Positions 16,691-26,705 of a DNA stretch of 64,000 nt are shown one piece after another; position 1 is the stretch's first letter, and every line of letters begins with the position of its first letter. This stretch comes from JANJUB01 sp040081075 (GTDB taxonomy: Bacteria; Armatimonadota; Fimbriimonadia; Fimbriimonadales; Fimbriimonadaceae): NCBI GenBank assembly GCA_040081075.1, contig JBEBHJ010000009.1:9861-73860 (forward strand). The letters run 5' to 3'. The notes beneath the pieces were generated by a model. That model saw nothing but the letters and a program-made list of their open reading frames with translations. It was not told the origin of the DNA and did not search any database. A program made the position numbers and the translations under genes.

Positions 16691-18628
16691 TTACCCGAGG
16701 CTAGGTCCCGGCTCTAGTCGCGTAGCGGATAGGCCGACTGGTTCAGTCGACTCCGCTGGTTCGTTTGCCGCTTCGGGGGGTGGCTCAGGCAAAGGCGGAA
16801 GCAACTGCCCGTCCATCACCATAAGGAACTCGTCTCGGTCAAGAGTTTCTCTTTCAAGGAGAGCGTGTACACAGGCATCCAGCTTCGAACGATTTTCAGT
16901 GAGAATTTCGCTGGCACGAGCATGGCAACGATCCACAATCGCGCGAACTTCTTCGTCAATGCTCTTGGCAATATCCTCCGAGTAGTTTCGCTCGTCATTG
17001 TAATCTCTGCCCAAGAACGGATTGTGCGCTCGTCTCCCAAGGGCAAGCGTTCCCAACTTCTCGCTCATTCCGTACTCGCAAACCATCGCGCGGGCAATTC
17101 GGGTCACCCTTTCAAGATCGTTGGAAGCACCTGTCCAAACTTTGCCGAACACAACTTCTTCGGCAACTCGACCACCCAACAAGGCCGTGATGTCATCCTG
17201 CAGCTCGTCCTTGGAGACCAAGAACTTATCCGTATCGGGCATTTGCCAGGTTGAACCAAGCGACATACCGCGCGGCAAAATCGTAACCTTGTGAACCGGG
17301 TCAGCATCGGTGAGCAATTCACCCACCACGGCGTGTCCGGCTTCATGATAAGCAATCACCTCACGCTCTTTCGGGTCGATTACGCGGCTTCGACGTTCGG
17401 GTCCTGCTACGGCTCGGTCTAGAGCTTCTTCCAACTCTGATTGCCCAATTTTAGACTTGTTTCGTCGAGCGGCAAGGAGCGCGCCCTCATTGAGCATGTT
17501 GGCCAGGTCAGCCCCGGTAAACCCAATCGTTCGCTTGGCAATCTTGCTCAAATCAACATCCGTTTCAACGGGTTTGCCTTTAGCGTGAATCTTAAGAATC
17601 GCTTCTCGACCGCGCGCATCAGGCCCATCAACCACGATTTGGCGATCAAAACGGCCCGGTCGTAGCAAAGCTGGGTCCAGAACGTCGGGGCGGTTCGTCG
17701 CGGCGATCATGATGACTCCGCTGTTCGGGTCAAAGCCGTCCATTTCAACCAGAAGTTGGTTCAAGGTCTGTTCGCGTTCGTCGTGACCGCCGCCCATACC
17801 GGCACCGCGTTGACGTCCGACCGCATCAATTTCATCAATAAAGATCAGTGAAGGGCGATGAGCCTTAGCCGTTTCAAAAAGGTCGCGAACTCGGGCTGCG
17901 CCAACACCAACGAACATTTCTACAAAATCGGAGCCACTGATGTGGAAGAAAGGAACTCCAGCCTCACCTGCAATCGCCCGGGCAAGGTAGGTTTTGCCGA
18001 CTCCGGGAGGGCCAGTTAGCAAAATTCCGCGGGGGATCTTAGCGCCAAGTGCCGTGTATTTCTTCGTATTGCGCAAGAAATCAACAATTTCAAACAGTTC
18101 CTGCTTCGCTTCTTCGATGCCGGCCACATCGTCGAAAGTCACTTTCGGCGTGTTCTCACCTACTCGGCGGGCCTTGGAGCGACCAAAATTCATCGCCTGA
18201 TTGCCCCCCATTTGGGCAGGCTTGATCAAAAGGAAGTAGAAGGCGGCTAAAAACAGAAGGGGAATCGCGATGAATGAGATCAAGCCCGTGATTGCCGTGC
18301 TTGCGGGTGCCGTTAGGTAGTTAAACGGAACCTTTTTCTCGGTCATCAGCGCCGACAACTTTGATCCCGCTTCTGATTCGGGAATAGGAACTTGAGCGAA
18401 GTACTTCGTGCCATCCTTCAACGTTCCTTCCATGCGGCTCATCTGCCACTTGGCGTCTTGGACGTTGCCAGCTGATACTTCGTCATAAAAAACGCTGGTC
18501 GTTAACTCCTTAGGTGCAGCTTGGCCAAAAAGACCTACTCCGCTACTTCCACCGGTCCAGTTGGCGATCGCGATGATGGCTAGTATTCCAAGGAATACTC
18601 CGACTAAAATTTTTGATCCTTTATTCAA
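16691..18628 (-). CDS. ftsH: ATP-dependent zinc metalloprotease FtsH
   Basis: FtsH is the membrane-bound hexameric AAA+ protease for membrane-protein quality control. The 645 residues have the standard order: transmembrane helix 1 (about 7-25), periplasmic FtsH_ext domain, helix 2 (about 115-138), AAA domain with Walker A GPPGVGKT near 206, Walker B LIFIDEID, the pore FVGVGAARVRD and arginine-finger region RPGRFDRQI, then the zinc site HEAGH near 427. Start is TTG (18628) with GGAGA 8 bases upstream. It lies 66 bases after tilS, a common tilS-ftsH arrangement. Confidence 0.97.
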   Translation of the reverse strand: MNKGSKILVGVFLGILAIIAIANWTGGSSGVGLFGQAAPKELTTSVFYDEVSAGNVQDAKWQMSRMEGTLKDGTKYFAQVPIPESEAGSKLSALMTEKKVPFNYLTAPASTAITGLISFIAIPLLFLAAFYFLLIKPAQMGGNQAMNFGRSKARRVGENTPKVTFDDVAGIEEAKQELFEIVDFLRNTKKYTALGAKIPRGILLTGPPGVGKTYLARAIAGEAGVPFFHISGSDFVEMFVGVGAARVRDLFETAKAHRPSLIFIDEIDAVGRQRGAGMGGGHDEREQTLNQLLVEMDGFDPNSGVIMIAATNRPDVLDPALLRPGRFDRQIVVDGPDARGREAILKIHAKGKPVETDVDLSKIAKRTIGFTGADLANMLNEGALLAARRNKSKIGQSELEEALDRAVAGPERRSRVIDPKEREVIAYHEAGHAVVGELLTDADPVHKVTILPRGMSLGSTWQMPDTDKFLVSKDELQDDITALLGGRVAEEVVFGKVWTGASNDLERVTRIARAMVCEYGMSEKLGTLALGRRAHNPFLGRDYNDERNYSEDIAKSIDEEVRAIVDRCHARASEILTENRSKLDACVHALLERETLDRDEFLMVMDGQLLPPLPEPPPEAANEPAESTEPVGLSATRLEPGPSLG

Positions 18629-18694
18629 AAAGTTCTCCGTTACTCATAACTCTGAGTTCCCTTACGTCTGCGAAGCGCTCGTCGTTTCGAGTTT

Positions 18695-20059
18695 CTAAAG
18701 CGCACGCAAAGAAAGCGCGTATGCCGACACCGTATGAGGAGTGGGTCTTACGCGCTCTGAAATACAAACACCAGGAATCCAGATAGGCCCTAGGATATCA
18801 CAGATAATCGGCAAACGCTTGCGTGCGGCTTGAGAAAGTTTCGCTTCGGAGAGCAAATCTGCAACTTTTCTTTCACGATCGAAGCCAAGCGGCATCAATC
18901 TATCGCCGGCTTCGAAACTGCGAAAGTAGAGATCGCCCTTAAGTTTCGATCGATCCAAGTGGACATCAAGTGTCGCTCTTTTTTGGGAAGCATCTATCGA
19001 AGAATCAATTTGGCGAGCCTCCAAAACCCATCCGAACACATCGCTCTCGGTTTGGCCGGGGATCGTCAGCGGGTATCGAAACGGTTCGTCTGTCGCCAAT
19101 TCTCGCACATGAATGGAGTCGATATCCCATTCCAAAACCACGTTCTCACCTTCCGCCGTAATACTTCCCTTGTCGCCAACCCCAACGATCAGGGATTGCT
19201 CGTACGTGAGTTCAGCACCAAGGCTCTTTGCTGCGAGGCGCAGAGCCCGGCGATAGAGCGCAGGGGGGATTGATTCTAACTGTCGCCGATCAAAGGCCGC
19301 CTCGCAATCCATGCTCAAGAATCGCAGTTCACCGTTCAGAGGGCGTTCCGCTTGCTCAAGGGCCGCCGCCGCCATGCCATCGAGAAGGCGGTTGTCTTCG
19401 TCCGCCAAGTTTGCAAGACGCACGACTGCTTCATCAACAAGCGGATTGATTTGCCTAAGTTCGGGCAAGACGTTGCTTCGCACGCGAACCCTGGAAAAGG
19501 ATTCATCGAAGTTTGCCGGGTCGTCGTGGGTCCAAAGCTCCTGCTCTAAACAATAGGCTCTCGTTTCGCTTCGGGTGAATGGGAGGATGGGCCGGATGAT
19601 GCCATCACGAGAAGAACTAATCCCGGCGAGACCGGCGAGGCCACTCCCGCGGGTGAGGTGGAGTAGGACAGTCTCAACGTGATCGTCCTTGGTGTGGCCA
19701 GTCGCAATCAGATTTGCGTTCAGGCGATGGGCCACGGAGCGCAAAAAAGAATATCGAGCGGTCCGACCGGCTTCCTCCAACCCGATCTTGTGATCCTTGG
19801 CGATAAGGGGAACGTCAGCACGCCCGCTTACGAATGGGATTTCTAGATTTTCGCAAAACGTCCGACATCGGGTCTCCTCTTCATCGGCTTCGGCCCTTTG
19901 TCCGTGGTGGAGATGCGCCCCAATTACATCAACGTCCAGTCGTTTGAGGAGATGGAGCAGGCAGGTCGAATCAGGCCCGCCGCTATACGCAACCACAACG
20001 GTGGCTCGGCCAGGAATTAATCCACTCAAAGCTAAGTGATGCCGTAACCGATCAAGCAT
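18695..20059 (-). CDS. tilS: tRNA(Ile)-lysidine synthase
   Basis: TilS attaches lysine to C34 of tRNA-Ile(CAU) so that it reads AUA. The PP-loop motif YSGGPDSTCLLHLL near residue 25, the HLHHGQRAEADEEE segment, ATGHTKDDHVETVLLHL and the C-terminal tetrahedral tRNA-binding domain are present (454 residues). The frame is open upstream, but the ATG at 20059 (MLDRLRHHL) is the best start. It overlaps the RND pump stop by 8 bases (ATGCTTGA), so this essential gene is tied to the efflux operon by translation. Confidence 0.94.
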   Translation of the reverse strand: MLDRLRHHLALSGLIPGRATVVVAYSGGPDSTCLLHLLKRLDVDVIGAHLHHGQRAEADEEETRCRTFCENLEIPFVSGRADVPLIAKDHKIGLEEAGRTARYSFLRSVAHRLNANLIATGHTKDDHVETVLLHLTRGSGLAGLAGISSSRDGIIRPILPFTRSETRAYCLEQELWTHDDPANFDESFSRVRVRSNVLPELRQINPLVDEAVVRLANLADEDNRLLDGMAAAALEQAERPLNGELRFLSMDCEAAFDRRQLESIPPALYRRALRLAAKSLGAELTYEQSLIVGVGDKGSITAEGENVVLEWDIDSIHVRELATDEPFRYPLTIPGQTESDVFGWVLEARQIDSSIDASQKRATLDVHLDRSKLKGDLYFRSFEAGDRLMPLGFDRERKVADLLSEAKLSQAARKRLPIICDILGPIWIPGVCISERVRPTPHTVSAYALSLRAL

Positions 20060-23000
20060 CTGGGATTTCGTCCTGGAATGCTTGCAAGGCTCGCGATTGC
20101 TCCTCGTCAAGAGCTCTTAGCTCCTGTTTTCGCTTGCGACGATTCACAAACACTTGGCTTAGATCATCGAATATCGTGTATGAACAAGGGATTACGAGCA
20201 AAGTCAACAGGGTTGAGAGTGTAATGCCTCCGATGATCGAAATGCCGATTGTTTCGCGGAACTCCGAACCACGACCAAGGGCTAAGGCAACCGGGAGGAT
20301 GCCCAAGATCAAGGCCAACGTCGTCATCGAGATAGGTCGCAATCGAATGGGGCCAGCCTTCAGGATTGCCTCTTCGCGATTCATTCCTTCCGCCCGAAGC
20401 GTATTCGTGTAGTCCACCAAAAGAATGGCGTTCTTGCCCACCAGGCCAACGAGGGTGATAAGACCGATGAATCCGATGATGTTGAAGGTCTTGTCCGTTA
20501 TCATCAAGGCGAGCAAGGCTCCAACCATCGCCTGAGGCTGCGCGAGCTGGATGATGAGCGGATAGAGCATGTTCTCAAACAACGCGGCGAGCAGCATGTA
20601 AACCAGGACAAAGCCAATCAGCAGAGCGGTTATCAAATAGACGCCTTCGCGAGCTTGAAAATCAGCCTGACCGAGGTCTTTCTGGATGACTCCTTCCGGG
20701 ATCAACTTATTGTCTTTGATATAGGCCTTGATTTCTTCCTGAGCGTTACCCGCGGCTGCACCAGGCAACAAATCGGCCGTAAGGCGCACTTCCTCGGCTC
20801 GGTCTCGCCGCTCAATTTTGTCAACTCCAACACCTTGGACCAAGTTCGCCACATCGGGAACATAGACCGGGTTGCCTTGATAAAACGAGATTGGAATTTG
20901 CTTGACCATTTCGGGGTCGTTGCGGTCGTCATAGTCCAACATGACGCGCACGTCGTACTCCTGACCACTCACCCGGAACTTGGTATCACGGTTCCCCTCG
21001 TATAAAACGCGCATCGTTGCGGCCAGGTCGGCAACCGTCAAACCAACATCGGCGAGGCGGTTTCGATCCGGAATCGCTCTGACCTCGGGCTTGCCGGGCT
21101 TGGAAGAAACGTCAGGATTAATAACGTTCTTAATCGCGCCATTTTGCAGTTTGAGCCGGATATTATCAACGGTCTTAACCAGCAGCTCACGGTCATCACC
21201 CGTAAACGACATTTGAATTGGCGGTCCAAAGCCAACTCCCCCGGCTGCAGAAACCGTCACCTTCGCGCCCGCAAGTCGACCGACCTGCTCGGTAAGTTGC
21301 GCGGCAACATCGGTGTCGGCAATTCTTCGGGTGCCACGATGCTCACCTGTACCCATCGGAGAGAACTTATCCTTAAGGGTCACCGAAACAGAGGCGCGGT
21401 TTGAACCGGAACTCGCAACACTAAAACCAGCCGCTCCAGAGCCCGATGATCCGACCGAAGATCGAACATATCTCGTTTCGGGGTGAGCTTGGCAAATCTT
21501 CTCGATGCGCTCCACCACAGCGGTCGTTTCCGCGAGGTTTGAACCAGGTGGTAGTTCGATGGAGACACTGACCTGACCGCCGTCGCTGGGCGGGAAGAAT
21601 CCTCCCTTGAAGATGGCTTCGCCCTTAAAATCAGCCCATCCTCTTCCCAGGAACATCGCCGCAATGAAAACGACGCCCACCAGAGCAGCACCACCCATAA
21701 AACGAGCTTTAAAATGGGGCGAGAAAAAGTTCGAGATGAAGGCAACAACCCCAGCAATGACCCAAAAAGAGACAGCGCCTGCCAAAGTCATTTGAATGAA
21801 TTTTGCCGGCGCCGTAGCCGTTAGCAACATAGCAAATACCGCCATACCGCCGATCGCCGCTTTTGCCCGAAGTGCACCGTCTGGAACTTTCTTTGGCCAG
21901 TAGTTGATTCCGAATGCGATAAAGCCGACAGCTAGCGATAAAATCAACATGATCAAGCCGGGACCGGGTTGGGGGCCAGCATCTCCTTTCGAAAAGAAGA
22001 AGGCTTCCTTTGGCACGAAACCGCCAACGATGACCATCGCAACCGCCACGAGCGAGATATTGCCCGTCACAAAAACAAACCAGCGGTGATTGAGAGCCCA
22101 GACGAGAATGCGTCGATAGAACTCCCTAAATGCGTCAAAGCGGCGCTCAAACCATCCAGCAAAGCCTTTGTCAAAGTGCTCCACGTTTTCGCCCTTTCGA
22201 TACCAGCGAGCCGCTAACATCGGCGTGATCGTAAACGAGACAAACAAGGAAATCAGAACACAAACAGCGAACCCAATTCCAAGCGGACGGAAGAACTGAC
22301 CCACGATACCGCCCATGGTTCCGATCGGGAGGAAGACAACAACGTCTGCCAGGGTAATCGCAATGGCCGCCAAGCCAATTTCTGCTCGACCGTTTAGAGC
22401 AGCTTCCCGGGGATCCTCTCCCATTTGAAGGTGACGGTAAATGTTTTCAAGGACTACAATCGCGTCATCCACAAGCACGCCGACGGCAAGCGAAAGAGCG
22501 AGCATGGAGAGATTGTTGATCGTAAAGCCAAGCAACTTCATAACGATATAAGTTGCAAATATACAAACCGGAATCGCGATAGCGACAATCAACATGCCCC
22601 TGAAGTTGTGCAAGAAGATATAGACAATGAGTGAAACAAGGAGGATGCCGAACCACAGGGAGAAGTTCAAATCATCTATAGAGTCTTTGATTATCGAACT
22701 TTGAGTTCTCGTGACTTGGCAAGTGACGCCATACTTGTTTTGGAGTTGCTCAAGTAGGTTCAAGGAGCCCTTTCCAGACTTCTCCACCTTTGCGGCAACC
22801 TTTTCGGCAGTTATCTCTGGCGCATTGGCATCGCCCATGATGGCGGTCGCGATATCGACGGCGTTTCCTTCTCGCGTCTTCTGAATCGTAAGTGCGACTG
22901 TCTCCAGACCATTGATTCGGCTGAACTGTGTGCGTTCGCGCGAACCATCTACAACGTCAGCGACATCTCCGAGGCGAATGACCTTACCCTTGGCATTGGG

Positions 23001-23756
23001 GTTTTGAGGGTCAGAAATAGTCAGAACGGTATTCTTGATATCGTCAACCGTCTTGAATTCACCAAGAACACGAACGGCGTATTCTTGGGTGCCTGTCACC
23101 ATCCGTCCACTCGGCACGTTCAAGGTAGCTGCTTGGATGGCGCGTTGAATAGGAATGATGCCTAACCCGTAGGAGAGCAGCGCATCCTTCTTGATCCGAA
23201 CTTGAAGTTCTCGCACTTCGCCACCGGAAACTTCTACGCTAGCGACCCCAGGGATTTGGGCAAATCGATCTTTGAGCGTATTATCGGCGAGATCCCGTAA
23301 CTCGCGCAAGCTCAATCGCTTGCTGCTGAGAGTCATGCTCATTACGGGCTCGGTGCTTGAGTCAGCTTTTGCGATCGTCGGTTTCTCGACTCCAGTTGGC
23401 AGTTGTCCCACAACTTGGTCAACTTTTCCACGAGCGTCGTTCAGCGCGACATCCATGTTAGTGCCGATCTCGAAGTTGGCAACAACCACCGAAAGGCCCT
23501 CTTGGGAGGTGCTGGTGACTTCGCGGATTCCGGCAACCCCGGAAACAGCTTCTTCGATCGGTTTGGAAATCAGCGTATTGACTTCATCAGGGCCCGCGCC
23601 AGGGTACACAGTTGCGACCGATACAACACCAAATTGGACCTCTGGGTTTTGCTCTACTCGCATTCCTCGATAGGAGAGGATGCCCATGAGCATGACGACC
23701 AGCATGATCATCAGCATGAAAACCGGTCGCGCAATCGCGATTCGGGTTAATCCCAT
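20052..23756 (-). CDS. RND-family efflux pump permease with extra membrane insertion
   Basis: This inner-membrane proton/drug antiporter of the HAE/AcrB type has 1234 residues, against about 1030-1050 for AcrB. The N-terminus GLTRIAIARPVFMLMIMLVVMLMG, motif SVATVYPGAGPDEV, the central LSLAVGVLVDDAIVVLENIYRH and the C-terminal helices match the family. Between GGFVPKEAFFF and FFPPSDGGQVSVSIELPPG (about residues 588-718), where AcrB goes directly from its second-half first helix to the porter domain, there are about 130 extra residues with four hydrophobic segments. The start shares one base with the adaptor stop (TAATG). Substrate unknown. Confidence 0.94.
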   Translation of the reverse strand: MGLTRIAIARPVFMLMIMLVVMLMGILSYRGMRVEQNPEVQFGVVSVATVYPGAGPDEVNTLISKPIEEAVSGVAGIREVTSTSQEGLSVVVANFEIGTNMDVALNDARGKVDQVVGQLPTGVEKPTIAKADSSTEPVMSMTLSSKRLSLRELRDLADNTLKDRFAQIPGVASVEVSGGEVRELQVRIKKDALLSYGLGIIPIQRAIQAATLNVPSGRMVTGTQEYAVRVLGEFKTVDDIKNTVLTISDPQNPNAKGKVIRLGDVADVVDGSRERTQFSRINGLETVALTIQKTREGNAVDIATAIMGDANAPEITAEKVAAKVEKSGKGSLNLLEQLQNKYGVTCQVTRTQSSIIKDSIDDLNFSLWFGILLVSLIVYIFLHNFRGMLIVAIAIPVCIFATYIVMKLLGFTINNLSMLALSLAVGVLVDDAIVVLENIYRHLQMGEDPREAALNGRAEIGLAAIAITLADVVVFLPIGTMGGIVGQFFRPLGIGFAVCVLISLFVSFTITPMLAARWYRKGENVEHFDKGFAGWFERRFDAFREFYRRILVWALNHRWFVFVTGNISLVAVAMVIVGGFVPKEAFFFSKGDAGPQPGPGLIMLILSLAVGFIAFGINYWPKKVPDGALRAKAAIGGMAVFAMLLTATAPAKFIQMTLAGAVSFWVIAGVVAFISNFFSPHFKARFMGGAALVGVVFIAAMFLGRGWADFKGEAIFKGGFFPPSDGGQVSVSIELPPGSNLAETTAVVERIEKICQAHPETRYVRSSVGSSGSGAAGFSVASSGSNRASVSVTLKDKFSPMGTGEHRGTRRIADTDVAAQLTEQVGRLAGAKVTVSAAGGVGFGPPIQMSFTGDDRELLVKTVDNIRLKLQNGAIKNVINPDVSSKPGKPEVRAIPDRNRLADVGLTVADLAATMRVLYEGNRDTKFRVSGQEYDVRVMLDYDDRNDPEMVKQIPISFYQGNPVYVPDVANLVQGVGVDKIERRDRAEEVRLTADLLPGAAAGNAQEEIKAYIKDNKLIPEGVIQKDLGQADFQAREGVYLITALLIGFVLVYMLLAALFENMLYPLIIQLAQPQAMVGALLALMITDKTFNIIGFIGLITLVGLVGKNAILLVDYTNTLRAEGMNREEAILKAGPIRLRPISMTTLALILGILPVALALGRGSEFRETIGISIIGGITLSTLLTLLVIPCSYTIFDDLSQVFVNRRKRKQELRALDEEQSRALQAFQDEIPDA

Positions 23757-25192
23757 TAAGCTCCTGACTCCACCTTGATCGAGGATCCTTCATCAAGGTC
23801 ACTCTGCCCGCGAACAACGATTTTGTCCCCCGGTTGGATTCCCGTAACTTGGGTTACGCCCTTTGAAGCGATCCCCGGTCGCACCTCAACCATCTTGGCC
23901 TTGCCGCTGACAGCAACAAAGACGACGTCCTTCTCTCCCCGCCGAATGATGCTCCCTGAGGGAACCACTGTGGCATTAGGAATCGTGTTCAGCGTTACAT
24001 CGCCACGCGCGTACATACCGGGCTTGACCATATTTGAGAATGGGATTCTCACACGGGCTTTGAACAAGCGACCAATGCTGCTTGCCGAAGGGCTGATGCT
24101 TACAACCGTTCCGATGAAGGACTGATTGTCGATACCGTCAATCTTAATACTGACAGCGTTTCCTGCGCGGATTTGAGCCATGACTTTGGCCGGAAATTCC
24201 CCTTCAAAGTAGGTTCCCCCGGCTCCAATAATTCGAGCTACCGGTGTTCCCGCCCCAAGCACTGTTCCAACTTGAGCGGGCTTACCCTGAACTCGGCCAG
24301 ATAGCGGAGCGCGAATCTTGAGGTCTTCAAGGCTCTGGCGGGCCAAGCTCAGTCCCGATCTTGCCCCTTCCAGATTGGCGCGCGCGGTCACGACTTGATC
24401 GTTCAGCAACACATCAAGACTCTTATTCGCGCGTGCTGATTTGACGGCCTCTTCTGCCTGCCGAACTGCCTCACGGGCGGCGGTAATGTCTTCAGGGCGG
24501 CTCCAATTACGAGTCATAGCTTGTTGCTGAATCGCTTGCTCATATTGGGAAAAGGCGGCTTGGAACGCATTTTCGGCTTGATCAAATCGCTGTTGGCTAG
24601 ATGCGCCCTCGCGATACAAAGTCGCTTGGCGATCTCGTTCCTTTTTGGCAGTTTCCATGTTCGACTTCGCCGAAGCCACAGCAGCATCGGCTTGCTTTCG
24701 CTCCTCATCTCTGGCTCCGCGAACTACTTTTTGCAACTGAGCTTGGGCCGAGCGAAGCTGGGCTAGGGCTTGGGCAACCGCGGCAGCCGAACGGCTAGGT
24801 CCGATGCGTGCGTTAGAAATCGCTTGATTTAGCTGGCTCTGGGCTGCTCCGACCTGTGACGTTGCTTGACGAATTTGAATCATCTGATTGGTGGAATCGA
24901 GGTAAGCGATGACTTGGCCCGCGGTGACATCATCCCCATCTCGGACGTGCATGGAAACAATCCTTCCCGGGATCTTTGCGGCAACCGTAACGTCATCCGA
25001 GGTCGTGACTTCGCCAGTAATCGGCAAGGTTTCAAACAAGGTCATGGTTGTGGCTGGCTTCACCTCCACAACGCGAGTTGGATCGGACACGATCTTCTGA
25101 GTTCGTTGCCCCTGCTTTTGCGCGTCACGGTTTACGCATCCACCGACCGCGAACGCGGCCGCCAGTCCAAAAATCAACAGTCTTTGATTCAA
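23756..25192 (-). CDS. RND efflux periplasmic adaptor (membrane fusion lipoprotein)
   Basis: The HlyD/AcrA-type adaptor links the RND pump to the TolC channel. It has a lipoprotein signal (LIFGLAAAFAVGGC), a biotinyl-lipoyl half motif (AKIPGRIVSMHVRDGDDVTAGQVIAYLDS), a long alpha-helical hairpin (about residues 115-300, Ala/Gln-rich coiled coil), the second lipoyl half (LKIRAPLSGRVQGKPAQVG) and a beta-barrel end. At 478 residues it is rather long, because of the hairpin. The frame begins with TTG at 25192, overlapping the TolC stop by 4 bases. Confidence 0.92.
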   Translation of the reverse strand: MNQRLLIFGLAAAFAVGGCVNRDAQKQGQRTQKIVSDPTRVVEVKPATTMTLFETLPITGEVTTSDDVTVAAKIPGRIVSMHVRDGDDVTAGQVIAYLDSTNQMIQIRQATSQVGAAQSQLNQAISNARIGPSRSAAAVAQALAQLRSAQAQLQKVVRGARDEERKQADAAVASAKSNMETAKKERDRQATLYREGASSQQRFDQAENAFQAAFSQYEQAIQQQAMTRNWSRPEDITAAREAVRQAEEAVKSARANKSLDVLLNDQVVTARANLEGARSGLSLARQSLEDLKIRAPLSGRVQGKPAQVGTVLGAGTPVARIIGAGGTYFEGEFPAKVMAQIRAGNAVSIKIDGIDNQSFIGTVVSISPSASSIGRLFKARVRIPFSNMVKPGMYARGDVTLNTIPNATVVPSGSIIRRGEKDVVFVAVSGKAKMVEVRPGIASKGVTQVTGIQPGDKIVVRGQSDLDEGSSIKVESGA

Positions 25193-26466
25193 TTCATGCC
25201 CTCCATGAGCGTTCCTCCGATCGCTCGCTCCAGTTCGGCGACCGATCGAAGATAGTCATACTCCGCACTTACCAAGTTGGTCTTGGCGCGTGTGAGTTCG
25301 GTGTTAGCATCCGCCACTTCCAGCGGAATTCCTTCACCGTTCTGAAATCGTAGTGTTTGCAATCGAAAGGTCTCCTGAGCCAACTCAACCGATTTTTTCG
25401 CAACTGTGAGCCGAGATGCGGCATTTACAAGGTTTGCATGAGCTTGCCGGACCTCCAGAGAGATCCCAAGCGTAATCTGGTCTTGTTGAATTTTGACGAG
25501 CTCCTCGTCTTGCCGAGCTGCCTTGACCCGCGCTCGAGTCACTCCAGAATCAAAAAGCGGGAAACTCAGGGCTAGCACCCCGAAAGTAGATCCGCTCGAC
25601 CCGCCAAAACCGGTTTGGCCAAACGTGCGCGAGTGTTGAACGCTTAGGTTGAGGCTAGGTAAATTGCCACGCTCTTCCACCTTCGTGAGGAAGGCTTGTA
25701 ACTCGGTTTGGAGCTTCAGGGCCCTGACCTCCGGGCGTCGAGTTGAGGCAATTTTGATCAAATCCTCATCAGATTGATTAGTTGGCGTCCAGAATGTCGC
25801 GGACTCCAGCTCAAGTGGCGTTTCGATTGGCCGTCCGAGCGAGTTATTGAAAGAATTCTTGGCGATTTGGACAGCATTTTCCGCCTGAAGTTGATCATTC
25901 TCAGCCTGCCTAACCGCCGTTTCAAACCGCAGGACATCCACTTTTGCGCGAGTCCCGGCCTTAAACTCGGCTTCGGCGTTAGCAAGTTTTTCCTTTGCAC
26001 GGTCTACGCCTTCCCGAACAACGGCGAGTTGATTTTGGGCTTGGAGAACTTGAAAGTAACCGCGCTTAACATTGAGGCTAAGATCGTTCCGAGCCGTGTC
26101 GAGATTTGCGCGGTTTATCTCCAAGTTAAGGAGGGACCCTTTTATTGCCTTCCCGGTGACTCCCGCAATATCGAAAGGCATTGAAAAAGTCAGTTTCGCA
26201 TCTTTGCTATCCGCGGGGCGAGTGACGATGGAGTTTCCGTTGAAATCCGAGGTCTGCGCCTTGTCCCACCTTGTGTAGCTCGCGTCAAGGACGATTTTGG
26301 GGCCGAGCTGGCCACGAGCTTCTCGAGCGCGCTGATTCGCCTTTTCAATATTCGAGTTTGCAACCCGGATTGAAAACGAATTTTGTTCGGCGAGCTTTAT
26401 CGCATCGGAAAGGCTCAGTTTTGCGCCCTGAATCGCAAGGATGGCGGCCAATGATAGGATGGTCAT
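25189..26466 (-). CDS. TolC-family outer-membrane efflux channel
   Basis: The 425-residue protein has a short signal peptide (MTILSLAAILAIQGAKLS) and two OEP repeats with the long helical barrel pattern (LSDAIKLAEQNSFSIRVANSNIEKAN; later TLGISLEVRQAHANLVNAASRL). These are the marks of TolC/OprM channels. It precedes the adaptor and pump genes with overlapping starts, so the tripartite system is encoded in the order channel, adaptor, pump. Its ATG overlaps the AbrB-like regulator stop by 4 bases (ATGA). Confidence 0.92.
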   Translation of the reverse strand: MTILSLAAILAIQGAKLSLSDAIKLAEQNSFSIRVANSNIEKANQRAREARGQLGPKIVLDASYTRWDKAQTSDFNGNSIVTRPADSKDAKLTFSMPFDIAGVTGKAIKGSLLNLEINRANLDTARNDLSLNVKRGYFQVLQAQNQLAVVREGVDRAKEKLANAEAEFKAGTRAKVDVLRFETAVRQAENDQLQAENAVQIAKNSFNNSLGRPIETPLELESATFWTPTNQSDEDLIKIASTRRPEVRALKLQTELQAFLTKVEERGNLPSLNLSVQHSRTFGQTGFGGSSGSTFGVLALSFPLFDSGVTRARVKAARQDEELVKIQQDQITLGISLEVRQAHANLVNAASRLTVAKKSVELAQETFRLQTLRFQNGEGIPLEVADANTELTRAKTNLVSAEYDYLRSVAELERAIGGTLMEGMN

Positions 26467-26705
26467 GCTGTGTCCTCGTCTGCGATTTCTTGGGCCATGT
26501 CGAGTGTTCGCTGAAGTTCATCCATAAATCCCTGCAAAGCCCCAATCTTGAAAACCACCAGCCCTTGGTGGACCGGATGCTTCAATACCAACAATTTTTC
26601 TCCTGGTTGAAAATTCATATCTGCTCGGGCTTCGGCCGGAATTACAATCTGGCCTCGCTCGCCCACTGTAACCGATTCATAAAACTGCGTTTTGTCACAA
26701 GCCAT
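26463..26705 (-). CDS. AbrB/MazE-type (SpoVT-AbrB fold) transcription regulator
   Basis: The 80-residue protein has a swapped-hairpin AbrB domain at residues 9-42 (VTVGERGQIVIPAEARADM, then PGEKLLVL), followed by a C-terminal helix that could dimerise. It is the first gene of the TolC-adaptor-RND-tilS-ftsH run and overlaps tolC by ATGA. No toxin partner follows, so an antitoxin role is unlikely. Regulation of the efflux genes, probably including its own promoter, is the simplest reading. Three TGTAAA repeats lie directly upstream. Confidence 0.85.
   Translation of the reverse strand: MACDKTQFYESVTVGERGQIVIPAEARADMNFQPGEKLLVLKHPVHQGLVVFKIGALQGFMDELQRTLDMAQEIADEDTA

Noticed and set aside
26463..26705. 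AbrB-like protein as an antitoxin
   Set aside because: No toxin gene follows; the next genes are a complete efflux system overlapping it.
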